A stretch of DNA of 64,000 nt from the NCBI GenBank assembly GCA_963837105.1, contig CAWIMG010000037.1, forward strand, positions 1-64,000, read 5' to 3'. The position numbers and the translations under genes are program-made. The notes beneath the pieces were generated by a model. That model was not told the origin of the DNA. It did no database searches and saw only the letters and a program-made list of their open reading frames with translations. Origin of the DNA: UBA9676 sp963837105 (GTDB lineage Bacteria; Actinomycetota; Actinomycetes; Streptosporangiales; Streptosporangiaceae). Within the stretch, counting starts at the first letter, position 1, and every line of letters begins with the position of its first letter. Below are positions 45,143-54,611 of the stretch, piece by piece.

Positions 45143-46812
45143 CCGACGGCTCCGGTGCGGTGCAACACTACGTAGCCTCTCCGCTGGAAGACGACCTGGT
45201 AGCCGGTGCGCTCCAGGAGTGCGACCCGTTGCCGCTGGGCGGTCAGGCTGGGGAACGTGAACTCCCGCTTGGCCACGTCGGCGACCACCCACGGGGGCCG
45301 CAGCGGGGACGAGCCGTCACCGTCCCACAGCAGCACGGTATCCCGGGCCGACAACTGCGGCCCCAGATGGTTCACCGCCTCCACAAGCACCCCGGAAGGG
45401 ACCGCGGCGTCGGCCGCGGCGGCCGCCCTCATCCGCGCGTTCTGCTGGAAGAACGAGGTATTGAAGGCCGCGCCGAAGGCGAACCGGGGCACCAGGACCA
45501 GCGCTACCACGCTCATCGCCACCACACAGCCGAGGGCGACCGGGCCAGCCGCCCAGGCCGTGCCCGCGGGCTGCTGGCGCCGCCGGGCAAGTGACCGGTC
45601 GATCCGGGCGGCCCCGTCCACCGCGGCGCACACCAGCACCACCACCAGGAAGGCGTTGTACTGGAAGGAAGTGCCCCACCAGCCGGGGAACACCGACCCG
45701 AGCATCCGCTCGGCCAGCAGCGGGATGACGGCCAGGCTGATCGGGGACCGCAGCGGCAGGAAACAGAACGCGCCGAACAGCCACAGCATGGTGGTCAGCT
45801 TGACCCGCGGGGTGACCAGCAGCCGCAGCGAACTGACCGGGTGCAGCACCAGGTGGGCCAGTGCCTGGGTGGCATCGCTGCCGAGCGCGGTATACGCCCA
45901 GTAGTAGCCGGACCGGCCGCCGAAGGCCGGGATGAGCACGTAGATGGCCAGCACCGAAGCCACGGCGCCGACCGCGATCAGCACCAGCGCGACCAGCCGC
46001 TGCCTGGGCACCTGCCGCGGCCGGGCGGCCAGCAGGTACAGCCCGATGCCGGCCACGAAGAAGCCCATGTCCTCCTTGACCAGCAGCAGCGCCGCCAGCG
46101 CCAGCAGGGCCGGGCGCAGCCGTCCCGCCTGCAGCCGCTCCAGCGCGACCGCGGTCAGCACCGGCGCGAACGCCACCTCGTGGAACCCGAAGTCCATCGC
46201 CGACGCGATCGGCCAGCTCAGCGCATACACCACCGCCACCAGATAGGCGGCAAGCACCGCCCGCTGCCCACCACCGAACGCGCGCCGGGTGAACAGCCAG
46301 ATCGGCGGGATGGCCAGCGCGAACAGCACCGACTGGGCGGCCAGCAGGGTCTGCGGGCCGTTGTGGATCCAGTACAGGGGCGCGAGCACCGCGATGATCG
46401 GCGACCAGTGGTCACCCAGGACCGAGAAGTGGGGGCCGAATCCGTTGTGCACCCCCTTGATGATCGATATGCCCGGCTGGAAGTGCGCGTAGGAACGGAC
46501 CGCCTGATCGAAGATCACCAGGTCATAGGAGCCGGTGCGGAAGGTGTCGTAACGTTCCAGCGCGAACACCGTGTAGGCGGCCGCCACCAGCACCGTGAGC
46601 GCGGTCAGGCCGGCCAGATGCGGCCGCCGCGACGGAGCCGGCCCGGCCTCGCGGCCGGCTGCCACGGCTGGCCCGGCGGCATCCGCGGCAGGCCCGGCAG
46701 CGTCCGGGCTGGCGGCTTGGGGGCCGGTGACGCCCGGGCCGGCCGGCTCGGGGCCGGTGGCGTCTGGGCTGGCTGCGGGCACGGAACCGTCCGCGGTGGT
46801 GCGAATATCCAT
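45139..46812 (-). CDS. DUF2079 polytopic membrane protein
   Basis: 557 residues from ATG 46812. An N-terminal ~60-residue Ala/Gly/Pro-rich tail precedes the first TM. The signature FALERYDTFRTGSYDLVIFD followed by QAVRSYAHF and GDHWSPIIAVLAPLYW defines the DUF2079 family. These proteins have a GT-C-like layout: the Asp-rich first outer loop, 10-12 TM helices and a C-terminal extracytoplasmic domain (here DTVLLWDGDGSSPL onwards). Probably a membrane glycosyltransferase, inferred. Lies 68 bases after pth but with its own promoter box. Confidence 0.75.
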   Translation of the reverse strand: MDIRTTADGSVPAASPDATGPEPAGPGVTGPQAASPDAAGPAADAAGPAVAAGREAGPAPSRRPHLAGLTALTVLVAAAYTVFALERYDTFRTGSYDLVIFDQAVRSYAHFQPGISIIKGVHNGFGPHFSVLGDHWSPIIAVLAPLYWIHNGPQTLLAAQSVLFALAIPPIWLFTRRAFGGGQRAVLAAYLVAVVYALSWPIASAMDFGFHEVAFAPVLTAVALERLQAGRLRPALLALAALLLVKEDMGFFVAGIGLYLLAARPRQVPRQRLVALVLIAVGAVASVLAIYVLIPAFGGRSGYYWAYTALGSDATQALAHLVLHPVSSLRLLVTPRVKLTTMLWLFGAFCFLPLRSPISLAVIPLLAERMLGSVFPGWWGTSFQYNAFLVVVLVCAAVDGAARIDRSLARRRQQPAGTAWAAGPVALGCVVAMSVVALVLVPRFAFGAAFNTSFFQQNARMRAAAAADAAVPSGVLVEAVNHLGPQLSARDTVLLWDGDGSSPLRPPWVVADVAKREFTFPSLTAQRQRVALLERTGYQVVFQRRGYVVLHRTGAVG

Positions 46813-46820
46813 CGCAGCAG

Positions 46821-46826
46821 AGACTA
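46821..46826 (-). promoter_or_regulatory. -10 box TAGTCT for leaderless start of DUF2079 gene
   Basis: On the minus strand TAGTCTCTGC ends near the ATG at 46812, with eight bases between hexamer and ATG. It matches sequence and spacing of the box before the GT2 gene at 40954, so both loci may share a sigma factor and be expressed together. Confidence 0.5.
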
Positions 46827-46880
46827 TCGGCCGCAGCCAGGGGCGGTGGGCCAGTCCGGGCGGCCGCCCGCGCGCGATGG

Positions 46881-47480
46881 TCACGGGGCCGGGTCGGCCG
46901 CCGTGCCCGCCCCGTGGAAGGCGTTCTGGGCGGCGGCCAGGCCGTCGGCCAGCAGGGCAGCCACCGCGTCCGCGGCCCGGTCCACCAGCAACGGCAGTTC
47001 CTTGCGCTCGGCCGCCGAGAAATCACGCAGCACGAACACGGCCGGGTCCATCCGGCCCGGTGGCCGGCCGATGCCGAAGCGGATCCGGTAGTAGTCCCGG
47101 CTGCCCAGCGACGACGTGACCGAGCGCAGGCCGTTGTGCCCATTGTCGCCGCCGCCCAGCTTCAGCCGGATCGCGCCAAACGGAAGATCCAGCTCGTCAT
47201 GGATCACCACCAGCCGGCCGGGCGGCAGCCGGTAGTAGCCGGCCAGTCCGGCCACCGGTCCGCCGGATACGTTCATGAAGGTCATCGGCTTGGCCAGGGT
47301 CACGGGCCGGCCGGCCAGCCGCCCGTCAGCGACGGCGGCCTGGTACTTGCCGGTGCGGAACCGCACCTCCATCCGGCTGGCCAGCAGGTCCGCGACCATG
47401 AACCCGGCGTTGTGCCGGTTGCCCGCGTACCCCGGGCCGGGATTGCCGAGCCCGGCCACCAGCCAGCGTCCGGCGGTCAT
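46881..47480 (-). CDS. pth: Peptidyl-tRNA hydrolase
   Basis: 199 residues, usual length. Motifs: VAGLGNPGPGYAGNRHNAGF with the catalytic His in NRHNAG (near residue 23), KPMTFMNVSGG with the conserved Asn, VVIHDELDLPFG with the Asp, and GGGDNGHNGLRSV with Asn/His. It releases peptides from prematurely dissociated peptidyl-tRNA. Directly follows the L25 gene (gap 23 bases), the conserved ctc-pth order of actinomycetes. Confidence 0.95.
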   Translation of the reverse strand: MTAGRWLVAGLGNPGPGYAGNRHNAGFMVADLLASRMEVRFRTGKYQAAVADGRLAGRPVTLAKPMTFMNVSGGPVAGLAGYYRLPPGRLVVIHDELDLPFGAIRLKLGGGDNGHNGLRSVTSSLGSRDYYRIRFGIGRPPGRMDPAVFVLRDFSAAERKELPLLVDRAADAVAALLADGLAAAQNAFHGAGTAADPAP

Positions 47481-47503
47481 GGCACCGCGGCCCCCGGCCC
47501 GGC

Positions 47504-48160
47504 CTAGGATTCGGCGGATGCCCCGGCCTCGGCGGGTGCTGCTGCCTCCGGCGACGGCGGCACTTCCTCGGCCGCTTCGGCCGACGGGGTCTCACCGAGG
47601 TCGGCTTCCAGCTGCTCGGCCGTGATGGCGGCGAGCACGTGCAGGACCAGCGTGTCCGGATCCACCGCCAGCGTGACACCGGGGGGCAGGGACAGCTGGC
47701 CGGCTTGCACGGCGGTGCCGACCTCCATGCCCTCGACATTCACCTCGAAGGCCTGCGGAATGTTGGTGGCCTCGGCCTCCACCGCGATCTGGATCAGCTG
47801 CTGGTCGAGCAGGCCGCCGGAGAACACCTCGCCGGTGACCTGGATCGGCACCTCGACGGTCACCTTCTCGCCGCGCCGGACCATGATCAGGTCGACGTGC
47901 TGGACGGCTCCCTTGATCGGATCCCGCTGGACCGCCTTGGGCAGCGCGAGCTGGTTGCCGCCGGGCAGGCCGTCCAGGCGGATGAGGACGTTGGGCGTCT
48001 TCAGCGCCATCATCAGCTCGTGGCCCGGCAGCGTGATGTGACGGGTGTCGGTGCCGTGCCCGTAGATGATGGCGGGCACCCGGCCATCACGCCGCGTCCG
48101 GCGGGCGGGGCCCTTGCCGAACTCGGTGCGCGGCTCAGCGGCGATGCGGACCTCGGGCAC
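47504..48160 (-). CDS. rplY: 50S ribosomal protein L25/general stress protein Ctc
   Basis: 218 residues, GTG start with AAGGAG eight bases upstream. N-terminal 5S-rRNA-binding domain (RIAAEPRTEFGKGPARRTRR, RVPAIIYGHG) and C-terminal TL5-type domain (GEVFSGGLLDQQLIQIAVEA), then an acidic Ala/Glu/Pro-rich tail. Binds 5S rRNA in the large subunit. Co-transcribed with pth. Confidence 0.95.
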   Translation of the reverse strand: MPEVRIAAEPRTEFGKGPARRTRRDGRVPAIIYGHGTDTRHITLPGHELMMALKTPNVLIRLDGLPGGNQLALPKAVQRDPIKGAVQHVDLIMVRRGEKVTVEVPIQVTGEVFSGGLLDQQLIQIAVEAEATNIPQAFEVNVEGMEVGTAVQAGQLSLPPGVTLAVDPDTLVLHVLAAITAEQLEADLGETPSAEAAEEVPPSPEAAAPAEAGASAES

Positions 48161-48329
48161 GGTGGTGACTCCTTAGCAGGACGATCTGTTGGCCGGCCGC
48201 CCTGGCGTCACGGCCCGCACGATGATGGGCCGGTGATGGCGCAGCCGAGCAGGCACACGTGTCGGCGTGCGAGCCCGATTCTAGCCCAGAAACCCCACGG
48301 CCAGCGCCGCTGGCGGGAGCAGCCCGGCG

Positions 48330-48521
48330 CTAGCCCTGGTACTTGGTGTCTTCCTCGGCGCCCTGGTACTTGGTGTCTTCCTTGGCGCCCTGGTACTTGG
48401 TGTCCTCCTTGGCGCCCTGGTACTTGGTGTCCTCCTTGGCGCCCTGGTACTTGGTGTCGTCCTGCCCGCCCGGCTCATCCTCGGGGGTGGGCGTCTGGCC
48501 AGGGTTGTCTGGATTCGCCAT
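48330..48521 (-). CDS. 63-residue acidic repeat protein, AfsS-like in size and position
   Basis: ATG 48521 with GGGAGGAAC upstream. After MANPDNPGQTPTPEDEPGG come five near-identical nine-residue units DTKYQGAKE, ending at the stop. No transmembrane segment, no signal and no known domain. It lies 32 bases after the end of the AfsR-like regulator, on the same strand. In Streptomyces coelicolor, AfsS (also 63 residues with short tandem repeats) is encoded next to and controlled by AfsR. The repeat sequences differ, so kinship is inferred from size, repeats and position only. It could equally be an unrelated disordered protein. Confidence 0.65.
   Translation of the reverse strand: MANPDNPGQTPTPEDEPGGQDDTKYQGAKEDTKYQGAKEDTKYQGAKEDTKYQGAEEDTKYQG
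48336..48470. repeat. Five 27-bp tandem repeats
   Basis: Plus-strand unit CTGGTACTTGGTGTC plus a variable 12 bases, repeated five times without gaps. Units differ only at a few positions (TTCCTC/TTCCTT/CTCCTT, last unit GTCCTG). The length is a multiple of three, so copy-number change keeps the frame of the repeat protein. Confidence 0.9.
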
Positions 48522-48553
48522 GCTCGTTCCTCCCGGTAACTGCCGCAGTCATC

Positions 48554-51483
48554 TTAGATGGCGGCCTGCCAGTCCCTCCCGGGCCCGGTCAGGCTCGCCC
48601 GCAGTTCGGCCGCCTGGGCCTCGTCGCCCAGCTCCTCAAACAGGGCGAGCGCCGCCAGCAGCAGTTCCCTGGCTTCGTCCTCCGCGCCGGCCCGCAGCCG
48701 GACCTGACTGAGCCGCCGCAGGGTCTCCGCCTCGCCATGCCGGTCCGCGATAGCACGCCGGATCGCCAGCGACTGCTCGTAACAGGCCACCGCATCGCCG
48801 ATCCGGTCAAGACCCAGATAGGCGTCACCAAGGTCACCGAGGTGCTCGGCCTCGGCGTCCCGATCACCCAGCTCACGGAAGATGACCAGCGCCTCCCCCA
48901 GGTACGTGATGGCCTCCTCGAACCGGCCCAGGTGCTGGCAGGCACCGCCGACGATGCCGAGCGCGATCCCTTCCCCGTAGCGCTGGCCAGCCCTCCGCTG
49001 GACGACCAGGGCCTGCTCGGCCATGGCCAGCGCCTCCTCGAACCGGCCCAGGTCATAGCTGGCATTGGCCACGTTCGTGGCGGCCCGTCCCTCACCCTCG
49101 AGATCACCAAGTTCGGTGTAGAGCGTGCGAGCCTGCTCGAAGCAGGTCACCGACTCCGGCATCCGCTGCACCCCGTAGGCCATGCCGAGGTTGTTCAGCA
49201 TCCATGCCTCCGCCACCCGGTCGCCGGCCTGCCGCGCGCCAGCCAGCCCCACCTGGTGGGTGGTCACCCAGTCCGCCCAGTGACTGCGCCGGTAGAAGAA
49301 GCTCATCGCGGCGGCCGCCAGCTTCCAGGCGAACTCGGGCAGCCCCCAGTCCGCTGCCAGCCGGGTGGCGGCCACCAGCCCCGCCCGCTCGGCCTCGCAC
49401 CACCGCAGCGCCTCCTCCAGCGTCCGGAAGGCGGGCAGTTCCAGCGGCGGCGGGAGCGGATCCAGCGGGACCCGTTTGTGCTGGGGGGAGATGATCGCAG
49501 CCGCCCCCTCCACCACATGCAGGTACCAGGTGAGCAGCCGGGTGACCGCGGCCAGCGCGGTCCTGGCCCGGTTTCCACCGCACCAGCCAGGTTGGCGGCG
49601 TACACCCGGAGCAGGTCGTGGAAGCGGTAGACATCCGGCTCCGGGGTTCCCAGCAGGTGTGCGTCGACCAGGACCTCCAGCGCCTCGGCCACGTCGTGGC
49701 CAGGCTGCCCGGCCAGCGCCGCCGCGGCCAGTGCGGTGATGGACGGCCCGGTCCACAGGCCCAGCAGCCGGAAAACCCGGGCGGAATCCACGGCGTCCGC
49801 TCCCATCGACCTCGGCAAGCTGGCGAAACTCACCTCGAACGACGCGCGTACGGCCAGGTTCCCGGCGCGCAGTTCGTCCAGCCGGTGCCGTTCATCCGAC
49901 AGCCGGTCGGCCAGCGCGCGGACGGTCCAGCCGCCGCGCCCGGCCAGCCGGGCCCCGGCGATCCGGATGGCCAGCGGCAGGCCGACGCAGGCCGCCAGCA
50001 CCGTGGCGGTGGCCTCCGGCTCGGCGCTGACCCGTCCCTCGCCCACGACCCGGCCAAAGAGGGCACGTGCCTGCGCCGGTGCCAGCACGTCGAGGTCGAG
50101 CAGCCTGTTCCCGACCAGTTCCGGCATCGTCCGGCGGGCGGTTATCAGCACCGCGCAGGAGGCGCTGCCCGGCAGCAGCAGCCGCACCTGGGCCGCGTCC
50201 CGGGCGTCGTCCAGCACGATCAGCACCCGCTTGCCAGCCAGCCAGGTGCGGAACTGTGCCGCCCGCTCCTCGTCCCCGACCGGGATCCGGGCCGCGTCCG
50301 CCCCCAGCTCGCGCAGGAACCTGGCCAGCACCTCGGACGGGCTGACCGGCTCGGTGGAGCCGAGCAGGTTCACATAGAGCTGGCCGTCGCTGAACCGGTC
50401 CGCCAGCAGGTGTGCCGCATGCACCGCGAGCGTGGTCTTGCCCAGCCCACCGGAGCCGACCACCAGCACGACCGGGACCGCGCCCGGGCTGCCGGCCAGG
50501 CTCTCCCCCGCCGCGCCCGGACCGGCCGGACCGGTGTGCTGTGGGCCGGAGCCCACCAGGCTGCCACCGGTGAGCAGTCCGCGGATCTCCGCCACCTCAT
50601 CGGCCCGGCCAGTGAAGTCGGCGATGTCAGCGGGAAGCTGGGCCGGCGGCCCGGCGGGCGGAGCGGCAGTTTCCGCCGGTTCCGCTCCCGTCCCCGCAGT
50701 CCGGCCCTGGGCAGCCGCGCTCACCGCATCCGCGTTGAGTATGTGCTGGTAGAGCTGCTGCAACTCGGTCCCAGGGTCAACCCCGAGCTCGCCGGCGATC
50801 ACCTCCCTGACCGCCCCGTAGGCTTCCAGCGCTTCCGCCTGGCGACCCGCTCCGGACAGGGCCCGCATCAGCAGCGCCCACAACGCCTCCCGCAGCGGGT
50901 GATCGGCCAGCAGCCGGCGGAGTTCCGGTATCACCTCGGCCTGCCGCCCACACCCCAGGTCCGCCTCTATCCGCAACTCAAGCGCCTGCAGCCGGGCCCA
51001 CTCCAGCCGGTCCGCCTCCGCGCTCACCAGCGGCGTGGGCGGCACATCCGCCAGCGCCCGGCCACGCCACTCCGCCAGCGCCGCCACCAGCAGGCTGGCG
51101 GCTCGCTCATGGTCGCCGGCCGCCATCGCTGCCCGCCCGTCGGCGTACAGCTGCGCGAACCGGTCCGCGTCGAGGTCGCCCGGCGCGAGCACGATCTGGT
51201 AGCCGGGCGCCCGGGTGACCAGCACCTGGCCGCGGGTGTCGCCGATGAGCTTGCGCAGGTGGTGGACGTACACGCTGACCAGGTTGCTGGCCTTGGCCGG
51301 CGGGGTCTCGCCCCACAGGTCGTCGATCAGCTGGTCGGTGGAGACCAGCCGGCCGGGGGTGAGGACCAAGGTGGCGAGCAGCGCCCGCCATTTCGGTGCC
51401 CGGACAGCTGTCCAGCCCTCCCCGGTCCAGGCCTCCAAAGGGCCCAGGATCCGCAACAGCCCCCGTTCGGGCGGATCAATCAC
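48554..51483 (-). CDS. AfsR/SARP-family transcriptional regulator (one frameshift)
   Basis: About 976 codons in two frames. Domains: OmpR-like winged helix (WRALLATLVLTPGRLVSTDQ, residues ~10-95), BTAD (~100-245), a P-loop NB-ARC ATPase (~285-560) with Walker A GSGGLGKTTL near 341, Walker B VLIVLDDARDAAQV and GLPLAIRIAG, then after a one-base shift in CCGGGCC near 49573 a C-terminal TPR array (NLGMAYGVQRMPESVTCFEQ, NVANASYDLGRFEEALAMAE and further units) to 48554. This is the AfsR architecture, a global activator of secondary metabolism. Start is GTG 51483, inside an 11-bp tandem repeat TGATTGATCCG. A small gene is encoded divergently. Confidence 0.8.
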
Positions 51484-51598
51484 GGATCAATCGTGACTCA
51501 AGAACCGGGTGACACGCTCGTTTTCAGCACCGAAACAAATCGGGCGGCGAGCAAGACCCGTCAGCAGCCAACCGCCCCGTAGCAGCAGGGAGACCGCG

Positions 51599-51787
51599 AT
51601 GTACCAGAGCATCAGCTACGGATTGGCCCAGTCCCACGTCGCCGACATGCGCAGCCAGGCCACCCGCCAGGCGCTCGCCCGGACCGCCCGCCAGGCCCGC
51701 CGCACTCCGGCGCAGGACGACCGGAACCCGGTCACCCGGGTCCTCGCCCAGCGCCTGCGTGCCCAGGCTCCCGCCCGCACCGCTTAA
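51599..51787 (+). CDS. Small basic protein, divergent from the AfsR-like regulator
   Basis: 62 residues from ATG 51599 with CAGGGAGA upstream. Sequence MYQSISYGLAQSHVADMRSQ is followed by an Arg/Ala-rich helix (ATRQALARTARQARR). Small proteins of this kind (short Tyr/Gln start, AxxHVADMR, basic helix) recur in actinomycetes, often divergent from regulators, with no known function. Not present in any enzyme family. Confidence 0.5.
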   Translation: MYQSISYGLAQSHVADMRSQATRQALARTARQARRTPAQDDRNPVTRVLAQRLRAQAPARTA

Positions 51788-51975
51788 CCCGCACCTCCTG
51801 CCTGGCCGGAACGCCCGGCCACCGGCGGGAGCCGCCCACAGCGGCACAGCCTGACCCGGGGGGCACGACCTGGCCCGCCGCGGACCGCCCAGCGGGGGCG
51901 CGGTCTGCGGCGGGCCGGGCCACAGACCGGTGGCCGCAGTCTCCGACCTTGCGGGGGCGGAGACAGCAGCCACCC

Positions 51976-52017
51976 CGGCATGCCCGGCGCGTTGGAGCAT
52001 CGGCGCCGGGCATGCCG
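51976..52017. terminator. Strong bidirectional hairpin between convergent genes
   Basis: A perfect 15-bp stem, CGGCATGCCCGGCGC against its complement, with a 12-base loop (51991-52002). It lies between the small plus-strand gene (ends 51787) and the minus-strand helicase gene (ends 52049). No T tract, as is common for actinomycete terminators. The remaining 51788-51975 holds further GC-rich inverted segments but no gene. Confidence 0.65.
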
Positions 52018-52048
52018 CTGCCCGGCCATCGTGGCGGCCCGGGCCGCT

Positions 52049-54559
52049 CTAGCCGACCGGGCCGACGCTGGTCACGGTGAGCACAGCCTCGCCAGCCTCA
52101 TCGGAGGCAGCCAGTTCTACCACCGCCTGCACCCCCCAGTCGTGATCGCCGGCCGGGTCGTCGAAGATCTGCCGCACCTGCCAGCGGCCCGGCTGCTCGT
52201 CAATGATCAGCAGGGCCGGGCCGCGTGCGTCCGGGCCGGTGCCGATGTCCGCATACTCGCCGAAGTAGGGCGCCAGGGCAGCCTGCCAGGCAGCCGCGTC
52301 CCAGCCGGCCGCACCGTCCAGGTCACCCAGATCCTGGTACCGGCCGAGCGCGGCCAGTTCCACCCGGCGGAACAGCGCGTTGCGGACCAGCACCCGGAAG
52401 GCCCGCTTGTTGCCGGTCACCGCGGGCGGCCGGTCGGCGGCCAGGTGTGCCGCCTCCGCGACCGGGTTGCGCAGCCGCTCCCACTCGTCGATCAGGCTGG
52501 AATCGACCTGCCGGACCAGTTCGCCGAGCCATTCGATCAGGTCGGCCAGTTCCTCGGTCCGCGCCTCCTCCGGGACCGTCTGCCGCAGCGCCTTGTAGGC
52601 GTCGGCCAGGTAGCGCAGCACCAGGCCCTCCGACCTGGCCAGCCCGTAGAAGCTGACGTATTCGGTGAACGACAGCGCCCGCTCGAACATGTCCCTGGCT
52701 ACCGACTTGGGCGCCAGTTCGTAGTCGGCCACCCACGGATGGCCGCGCCGGTAGATGTCGTAGGCGGCGGCGAGCAGGTCGGCTTGCGGCCGCGGGTAGG
52801 TCACCTCTGCCAGCAGCTCCATCCGCTCGTCGTATTCGACCCCGTCCGCCTTCAGCTGGGCCACCGCCTCGCCGCGGGCCCGGAACTGCTGGGCAGCCAG
52901 GACCGGCCGCGGGTTATCCAGCGTCGCCTCGATCACCGACACCACATCCAGCGGGTAGGACGGCGACGCCGCGTCCAGCAGCCCGATGGCAGCCAGCGCC
53001 AGCGGCGACAGCGGCTGGTTCAGCGCGAAATCCTGCTGCAGGTCAACCGTGAGCCGGACCCAGCGGCCCTGCTCATCGGGCTCGGCCAGCCGCTCCACCA
53101 CGCCGCCCGCCAGCAGCGCCCGGTAGATCTCGATCGCCCGGTGGATGTGCCGCCGCTGTGCGGGCCGGTCCTCGTCGCTGTCCGTCAGCAGGTGCTTCAT
53201 CGCGGCATAGGCGTTCCCGGGGCGGCTGATCACGTTCAGCAGCATGGCGTGGGTGACCCGGAAGCTGGAGGCCAGCGGCTCCGGCTCGGCCGCGACCAGC
53301 CGCTCGAACGTCGGCTGGCCCCAGGACACGAAACCCGGCGGCGGCTTCTTGCGCACCACCTTGCGCCGCTTCTTCGGGTCGTCCCCCGCCTTGGCCAGCG
53401 CTTTCTCGTTCTCGACCACATGCTCGGGGGCCTGCACCACCACCCGGCCGGTGGTGTCGAAACCGGCCCGGCCGGCCCGCCCGGCGATCTGGTGGAACTC
53501 GCGGGCCTGCAGCAGCCGGGTGGTGGTCCCGTCATACTTGGACAGCGCGGTCAGCAGCACGGTCCGGATCGGCACGTTGATGCCCACGCCCAGGGTGTCG
53601 GTGCCGCAGATGACCTTCAGCAGCCCGGCCTGCGCCAGCGTCTCCACCAGCCGCCGGTACTTGGGCAGCATCCCGGCGTGGTGCACTCCAATCCCGTGCC
53701 TGACCAGCCGGGACAGTGTCTTGCCGAAGCCGGGCCCGAACCGGAACCGGCCGATCAATTCGGCGATGGCGTCCTTCTCTGCCCGGGTGCTGACGTTGAC
53801 GCTCATCAGCGCCTGGGCCTGTTCCACCGCCGCGGCCTGGGTGAAGTGCACGATGTACACCGGTGCCTGGTCGGTGGCCAGCAGGCCGGCCAGCGTTTCA
53901 TGGACCGGCGTGAGGACGTAGGAGTACAGCAGCGGCACCGGCCGCTCGGCCGAGCGGACGACGGCGGTGGCCCGGCCGGTCCGGCGGGTCAAATCCCGCT
54001 CGAACCGGCTGACATCGCCCAGGGTCGCCGACATCAGCAGGAACTGCGCCTGCGGCAGTTCGATCAGTGGCACCTGCCAGGCCCAGCCGCGATCCGGGTC
54101 GGCGTAGTAATGGAACTCGTCCATCACCACCTGGCCGGCATCGGCGCCGCGGCCGTCCCGCAGTGCGATGTTGGCCAGCACCTCGGCAGTGCAGCAGATG
54201 ATGGGCGCGCCCGCGTTGACGCTGCCGTCGCCGGTCATCATGCCGACCTCGGCCGGGCCGAACGCGTCACACAGGGCGAAGAACTTCTCCGAGACCAGCG
54301 CCTTGATCGGCGCTGTGTAGAAGGTCCGCTCATCCCGGGCCAGCGCGGCGGCGTGAGCGCCGGCCGCGACCAGGCTCTTGCCGGAGCCGGTGGGGGTGGA
54401 CAGGATCACGTTCGCGCCGGACACCAGCTCGATCAGGGCCTCTTCCTGGTGCGGGTACAGGGTCAGCCCCTGGCCGGCCACCCAGTCCGCGAACAGGCCG
54501 AACACGGTATCCGGGTCCGCGTCGGCGGGATCGGGAGGCAGCAGGTCGGCGAGCGTCAT
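52049..54559 (-). CDS. DEAD/DEAH-box helicase with DUF3516 domain
   Basis: 836 residues. Superfamily 2 motifs: YPHQEEALIEL (Q/GNAT region), STPTGSGKSLVA (I), TAPIKALVSEKFF (Ia), VVMDEFHYY (II, DEFH), LLMSATLGD (III), GTDTLGVGINVPIRTVL (V) and QIAGRAGRAGFDTTG (VI). The C-terminal ~330 residues, starting after the arginine-lysine stretch KKRRKVVRKKPPPGF, are the DUF3516 domain characteristic of actinobacterial Ski2/HelY-like RNA or DNA helicases. Cellular role unknown. Transcribed in the same direction as prs, 52 bases upstream. Confidence 0.9.
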   Translation of the reverse strand: MTLADLLPPDPADADPDTVFGLFADWVAGQGLTLYPHQEEALIELVSGANVILSTPTGSGKSLVAAGAHAAALARDERTFYTAPIKALVSEKFFALCDAFGPAEVGMMTGDGSVNAGAPIICCTAEVLANIALRDGRGADAGQVVMDEFHYYADPDRGWAWQVPLIELPQAQFLLMSATLGDVSRFERDLTRRTGRATAVVRSAERPVPLLYSYVLTPVHETLAGLLATDQAPVYIVHFTQAAAVEQAQALMSVNVSTRAEKDAIAELIGRFRFGPGFGKTLSRLVRHGIGVHHAGMLPKYRRLVETLAQAGLLKVICGTDTLGVGINVPIRTVLLTALSKYDGTTTRLLQAREFHQIAGRAGRAGFDTTGRVVVQAPEHVVENEKALAKAGDDPKKRRKVVRKKPPPGFVSWGQPTFERLVAAEPEPLASSFRVTHAMLLNVISRPGNAYAAMKHLLTDSDEDRPAQRRHIHRAIEIYRALLAGGVVERLAEPDEQGRWVRLTVDLQQDFALNQPLSPLALAAIGLLDAASPSYPLDVVSVIEATLDNPRPVLAAQQFRARGEAVAQLKADGVEYDERMELLAEVTYPRPQADLLAAAYDIYRRGHPWVADYELAPKSVARDMFERALSFTEYVSFYGLARSEGLVLRYLADAYKALRQTVPEEARTEELADLIEWLGELVRQVDSSLIDEWERLRNPVAEAAHLAADRPPAVTGNKRAFRVLVRNALFRRVELAALGRYQDLGDLDGAAGWDAAAWQAALAPYFGEYADIGTGPDARGPALLIIDEQPGRWQVRQIFDDPAGDHDWGVQAVVELAASDEAGEAVLTVTSVGPVG

Positions 54560-54611
54560 GTCGGGTCCATGATGCCCGCTCGCGGCCGGTGGCCGGACCG
54601 GCCGGTCCCGG

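Noticed and set aside
48336..48470. CRISPR-like array suggested by five 27-bp repeats
   Set aside because: The units abut with no unique spacers and encode an in-frame peptide repeat.
52323..52736. Several short frames inside the helicase and metH genes
   Set aside because: All are out-of-frame shadows with Arg/Ala/Pro-rich composition and no ribosome sites.
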